Assembly: GCF_034521915.1 (NCBI RefSeq)
Contig: NZ_JAXHLU010000010.1
Span: forward strand, 37,731 to 101,730
Source of the DNA: Fodinibius sp034521915
GTDB lineage: Bacteria > Bacteroidota > Rhodothermia > Balneolales > Balneolaceae
Direction of reading: 5' to 3'
DNA: 64,000 nt
Shown here one piece after another: positions 60,834 through 64,000 of this stretch. Both the position numbers and the translations under genes were made by a program. Below the pieces are notes generated by a model. The model was given only the letters and a program-made list of their open reading frames with translations, was not told the DNA's origin and made no database searches. Numbering within the stretch: position 1 is the first letter of the stretch; each line of letters starts with the position of its first letter.

Positions 60834-62147
60834 ATGGCTGAAGAGTCACAATCTGCTGTGCGTGATACAGAAAAGAATAAAAATCAGAACACTGATCGCT
60901 GGCAGGGAATAAAGCAGAGTTTGGGACCCGGCCTGTTGATGGCAGCAGCAGCTATTGGCGTTTCGCATCTTGTACAATCTACTCGGGCTGGGGCTACTTA
61001 TGGTTTTGCTCTTATCTGGGCGGTAATTCTGGCCAATTTCTTTAAATATCCCTTCCTCGAATATGGCCCGCGCTATGCTATTGCCACCGGCGAAAGTATG
61101 ATCGAAGGGTACAACCGTCTTGGCAAATGGGCCATTGGCATTTTTGTAATCTTTACCCTTGGCACCATGTTTGCCGTACAAGCTGCAGTCACCATTGTAA
61201 GTGCCAGCTTGGCTGCCGAGCTTACCGGTATTGCTCTATCTCCATTGGCATGGAGCGCTATCTTACTGGCCATCTGTATAACTATACTTATATCTGGACA
61301 ATATTCTGCCCTCGACGGTGCCATAAAATTGATCATGGTCGTACTTGCCATATCAACAATTGTCGCCCTGGGAGCCGCTCTTTTCCAAGGGGGACAGCAC
61401 GAAGTTACAAACTACTATCCAAGTATATGGAATGTGGCTGGAGTATCGTTTTTAATTGCCTTAATGGGATGGATGCCAATCCCAATAGACGCAGCAGCCT
61501 GGCATTCGCTGTGGACGCTTGAGCGCGAAAAACAAACCCAATACCGTCCCAAGCTTAAAGAATCACTGCTCGATTTTAATATCGGATATATCGGTGCTGC
61601 ACTGTTAGCACTTGGATTTCTCCTGCTCGGTGCGCTCGTCATGTACGGAAGCGGAGAAGAGTATGCCAGCAGCGGAGCCGTTTTTGCCAACCAGCTGTTG
61701 GGATTATACACCGAAAGCCTAGGCGACTGGCTCTACCCGGTGATCATCATCTGTGCCTTTACCACCATGTTTAGCACCACGCTTACCGTCACCGACGCCT
61801 ATCCGCGCGTAAGCCGACGCATGCTCGAAGTGCTATTACCCGAAACGTTTACCAAGGTGGATGATTTGCGCCTCTATCGTACCTTAATTGTTATTATTTC
61901 GCTTCTCTCACTGGGTGTACTTTATTTTCTGGGCGACTCATTTACCCTTATGGTTGACCTAGCGACCACATTGTCATTCTTAACCGCGCCGGTATTAGCT
62001 TACCTAAATTATAAATTAGTCACCGCCAGTCACATGCCCGAAAACTGTAAACCTAAACCCTGGCTAAAGTGGCTTAGCTGGAGCGGATTGGTATTCTTGA
62101 CCGGCTTTGCCTTTTTATACCTATATTGGATCATACGGTTTGGATAA
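60834..62147 (+). CDS. Nramp-like transporter with altered metal-site motifs
   Basis: 437 residues from ATG 60834 (MAEESQ); an upstream in-frame ATG (60783) adds a hydrophobic extension that is less likely. About 11 helices, with the Nramp plan: GPGLLMAAAAIGVSHLVQSTRAGATYG in helix 1, LIALMGWMPIPIDAAAWHSLW in helix 6, TTMFSTTLTVTDAY. In the canonical family helix 1 carries DPGN and helix 6 MPH; here those sites read GVSH and MPI, so the classic Mn/Fe ligands Asp, Asn and Met-Pro-His are altered. Function as a divalent-metal importer is therefore doubtful; a related but different substrate is likely. Overlaps the next gene by 8 bp. Confidence 0.8.
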   Translation: MAEESQSAVRDTEKNKNQNTDRWQGIKQSLGPGLLMAAAAIGVSHLVQSTRAGATYGFALIWAVILANFFKYPFLEYGPRYAIATGESMIEGYNRLGKWAIGIFVIFTLGTMFAVQAAVTIVSASLAAELTGIALSPLAWSAILLAICITILISGQYSALDGAIKLIMVVLAISTIVALGAALFQGGQHEVTNYYPSIWNVAGVSFLIALMGWMPIPIDAAAWHSLWTLEREKQTQYRPKLKESLLDFNIGYIGAALLALGFLLLGALVMYGSGEEYASSGAVFANQLLGLYTESLGDWLYPVIIICAFTTMFSTTLTVTDAYPRVSRRMLEVLLPETFTKVDDLRLYRTLIVIISLLSLGVLYFLGDSFTLMVDLATTLSFLTAPVLAYLNYKLVTASHMPENCKPKPWLKWLSWSGLVFLTGFAFLYLYWIIRFG

Positions 62148-62691
62148 ATTAACTACTTATATAGCCCTGCTTCGCGGTATAAATGTTGGAGGACATCGTC
62201 CACTTAAAATGGACGAGCTCCGAGAAATGTTTTTGAGAATGGGTTTTGAAAATATTTCTACTTATATCCAGAGTGGAAATGTCATTTTTAATACTCCCTC
62301 GCAGGATGAACACTCCCTTTCTAATCGGATAAAAGACCACATAGCAGATACGTTCGATTATAAAATACCTGTTGTAGTTTATACTGCCCAAAGTTTAAAG
62401 CAAATCCTAGAGCAGTTCCCTTTTATTGATCGAGAGGGATGGAAAAACTATATCACTTTTTTATCGGCCCAACCCTCAAGAGGTAAAATTAAGAATCTGG
62501 AAGCACTATCTAACAATATCGAGAATTTTAAGGTCGGAGACCGGGTGGTTTATATTCAGCTTGATAAACAATCTGATAAAAAAACTCGGTTTTCAAACAG
62601 ATTCATACAACAACATTTGGATACATCTGCTACAAACAGGAACCTGAAATCTGTTCGAAAACTTGTGAAATTATCATCTGTAAATTCATAA
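62140..62691 (+). CDS. DUF1697-family protein
   Basis: 183 residues from a TTG start at 62140 that overlaps the transporter stop (TTGGATAA); a longer frame from 62107 starts inside the previous gene. LTTYIALLRGINVGGHRPLKMDELREMFLRMGFENISTYIQSGNVIF is the DUF1697 opening, a widespread bacterial family of unknown reaction. Cotranscription with the transporter is likely; the functional link is unclear. Confidence 0.85.
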   Translation: MDKLTTYIALLRGINVGGHRPLKMDELREMFLRMGFENISTYIQSGNVIFNTPSQDEHSLSNRIKDHIADTFDYKIPVVVYTAQSLKQILEQFPFIDREGWKNYITFLSAQPSRGKIKNLEALSNNIENFKVGDRVVYIQLDKQSDKKTRFSNRFIQQHLDTSATNRNLKSVRKLVKLSSVNS

Positions 62692-62714
62692 CTCTTTGGT
62701 CAAGAGTTTTTATA
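62689..62714. terminator. short terminator between DUF1697 and the Gfo/Idh gene
   Basis: AACTCTT-TGGTC-AAGAGTT followed by TTTAT; short stem between convergent genes. Confidence 0.65.
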
Positions 62715-63801
62715 GTTTGATTTTTGCACCATCTTTGTCGGATGATTCCATAATTGCCTGAACAATTCGAATATCTCGTAATCCATCTATACCCGGGACA
62801 ATAGGATCGCGATCTTCTTTAATAGCCAAGGCTTCATTATCCATCTGGCGTGCCTGCTGGTGATGAGGGTCGGGTGGCAATTTCTTGCCGTCGCTGGTCT
62901 CGCCCTTAACGCCGCTGTATGTCTGAAATGGTTGCAGGCGATACCATCCATCCGTACAATCCACATTCAGATAATTTGTTGATTTGCCAAAGCTGGTTTC
63001 ACCAAAAGCTTTAACACCATCGGGGAATTCGAGTTCAAACTCCGTAAACTCATCCACTTCGTTGTAGATATCGCGCTCCGACCACTGTTTCCCTCGAACC
63101 GCAATGGGCTCCATATTTGTGGAGTAACGGGACGCATTAATAGGATAAACCCCCATATCGTACAGCGCGCCACCACCCATTTCGGCATCTCGCCGCCAGC
63201 TATCAGCCGAATGCCTTCCGTTATAGCCTGCTCCACTTTTTACTTCACGAACTGCACCATAGGTTTCCTCTTTTCCATATCGGATAATCGTGCGATTATT
63301 AGGTTCATGCTGCAACCGGTAGCCAATGGACAGTGAAACACCATTTTTATTAGCTGCATCTATAATTGACTGACATTCCTCGACGTTCATCGCCATCGGC
63401 TTTTCGCACCACACATGCTTGCCCGCTTCTGCACCAATGATAGAATATTTGGCATGAACGCCCGGAGGTGTTACTACATATATAATATCAATATCGTCAT
63501 TATTGGCTACCTCGTGCATATTTTCATAGTTATACACATTGCCATCGGGAATATCATATCGATTTTGCCAGCGAGGTACTTTATGGGGGGATCCCGTTAC
63601 AATTCCCGTCAGTTCGCAGTGTTTCGTTTTTTGCAACCCGGGTGCCAGACGACCGGTACTATAGCTGCCCAATCCTACAAGGGCCACTCCCAGTTTTTCT
63701 TTCTCTTTGGACAATAGAATGTTGGGAAATCCCAAAGTGGCAGCAGTCAATCCCAATCCGGTTGTCTTAAGAAAATCTTTCCTCGAAATATGTTCAGCCA
63801 T
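62710..63801 (-). CDS. Tat-exported Gfo/Idh/MocA oxidoreductase
   Basis: 363 residues. The N-terminus reads SRKDFLKTTGLGLTAATLGFPNILL: SRKDFLK is a twin-arginine-like motif with a single Arg-Lys pair and a moderate hydrophobic stretch, so Tat (or a lipid-free export) is likely. NAD(P)-binding GLGSYSTG, then YVVTPPGVHAKYSI, the WCEKPMA signature for the catalytic Lys, and a C-terminal barrel half with GGGALYDMGVYPINASRY. Acts on a sugar or related substrate in the periplasm. No partner gene here except perhaps the one at the right edge. Confidence 0.85.
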   Translation of the reverse strand: MAEHISRKDFLKTTGLGLTAATLGFPNILLSKEKEKLGVALVGLGSYSTGRLAPGLQKTKHCELTGIVTGSPHKVPRWQNRYDIPDGNVYNYENMHEVANNDDIDIIYVVTPPGVHAKYSIIGAEAGKHVWCEKPMAMNVEECQSIIDAANKNGVSLSIGYRLQHEPNNRTIIRYGKEETYGAVREVKSGAGYNGRHSADSWRRDAEMGGGALYDMGVYPINASRYSTNMEPIAVRGKQWSERDIYNEVDEFTEFELEFPDGVKAFGETSFGKSTNYLNVDCTDGWYRLQPFQTYSGVKGETSDGKKLPPDPHHQQARQMDNEALAIKEDRDPIVPGIDGLRDIRIVQAIMESSDKDGAKIKL

Positions 63802-63858
63802 AATCTCTCTGTTTATGTGTTAGCTTGCAGTATAGCCAAAACGGAATCCTATGACTTA

Positions 63859-64000
63859 TCATTTATTAAAACAGATCATTTCGATCCCCTGAAAGTTTAG
63901 GGGGTCCAAATCTGTACCTACCGCTTCATTTAGCTTTCTTATAAAATAGGCAGACAGCTCCGGGGATTTCCATTCTTTATTCTGATGAAAGGTTTTTAAT
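63859..64000 (-). CDS. C-terminal end of an unidentified protein (runs off the right edge)
   Basis: The minus-strand frame is open from the window edge to a TGA at 63861-63859, 46 codons. It reads KEWKSPELSAYFIRKLNEAVG, then DLDPLNFQGIEMICFNK at the very end. Codon pattern and aromatic-rich end look coding, and the gap to the Gfo/Idh start is 57 bp on the same strand, so the two may be cotranscribed. The family cannot be told from this tail. Confidence 0.5.
   Translation of the reverse strand, partial: LKTFHQNKEWKSPELSAYFIRKLNEAVGTDLDPLNFQGIEMICFNK

Noticed and set aside
1..64000. CRISPR arrays, prophage genes, tRNA or rRNA genes
   Set aside because: No regularly spaced direct repeats, no phage structural genes and no cloverleaf or rRNA sequence were seen by reading.

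Overview
The window looks like chromosomal DNA of a Gram-negative marine or halophilic bacterium of the Bacteroidota/Rhodothermota-Balneolota kind, most likely a Balneolaceae relative. This is inferred from gene content and style: secreted proteins ending in beta-barrel strands, a DUF5916/CBM9 outer-membrane protein, SusC-type plug domains, exported TPR-CHAT proteins, an NfeD-slipin pair, many genes with no clear Shine-Dalgarno (several with TTG or GTG starts), and short palindromic or MITE-like intergenic repeats. No prophage, plasmid functions, CRISPR array, rRNA or tRNA was seen. LAYOUT. 1-9.8 kb: a partial UPF0489 gene, a DUF3095 cyclase-like gene, Hsp20, a 40-residue membrane protein, kptA, a frameshifted S9 peptidase and a soluble multi-PAS kinase. 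9.9-13.0 kb: a four-gene + strand cluster (sulfotransferase-like, class IV aminotransferase, FetA/FetB-type ABC pair). 13.1-15.5 kb: two tandem plug-only lipoproteins, a truncated DUF3124 gene and a chimeric gene joining a response-regulator receiver to the C-terminus of a TonB-dependent receptor. 15.6-29.6 kb: htpX, rhodanese, PLP decarboxylase, a cyclase-TolB-TPR protein, TetR, frameshifted NfeD plus slipin, MsrB, DUF457, DUF5916 and DoxX. 29.6-36.6 kb: a sigma-54 module. 36.6-41.2 kb: DinB, small HTH genes, repeats, NUDIX, a CDP-alcohol phosphatidyltransferase and ftsY. 41.3-51.9 kb: two tandem exported TPR-CHAT proteases with a 32-codon acidic peptide gene between them, M28 peptidase, scpA, and a (frameshifted) ECF sigma factor with a membrane TPR protein. 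52-64 kb: ruvB, metK, AsmA-like, M14 peptidase, baeRF protein, rtcB, an Nramp-like transporter, DUF1697, a Tat-exported Gfo/Idh oxidoreductase and the tail of one more gene. MOST INTERESTING. (1) Sigma-54 boxes with exact GG-N10-GC spacing precede an outer-membrane protein gene (29912), a YceI operon (32584) and, on the other strand, a stand-alone receiver gene (32194). Paired palindromes TTGCA-N4-TGCAA (or ATGCA variants) lie 32-33 bp apart and about 120 bp upstream of the first two. An NtrC-type regulator and its PAS kinase are encoded alongside, so this looks like a self-contained regulon with visible enhancers. (2) The TPR-CHAT pair with its small peptide gene is the best candidate for an undescribed system. 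(3) Four genes appear broken by +1 shifts, all at runs of three or four C (or G) residues, which needs checking against raw reads before any is called a pseudogene. (4) An in-frame receiver::TonB-receptor fusion and an adjacent truncated DUF3124 gene point to deletion at 14.4-14.9 kb.
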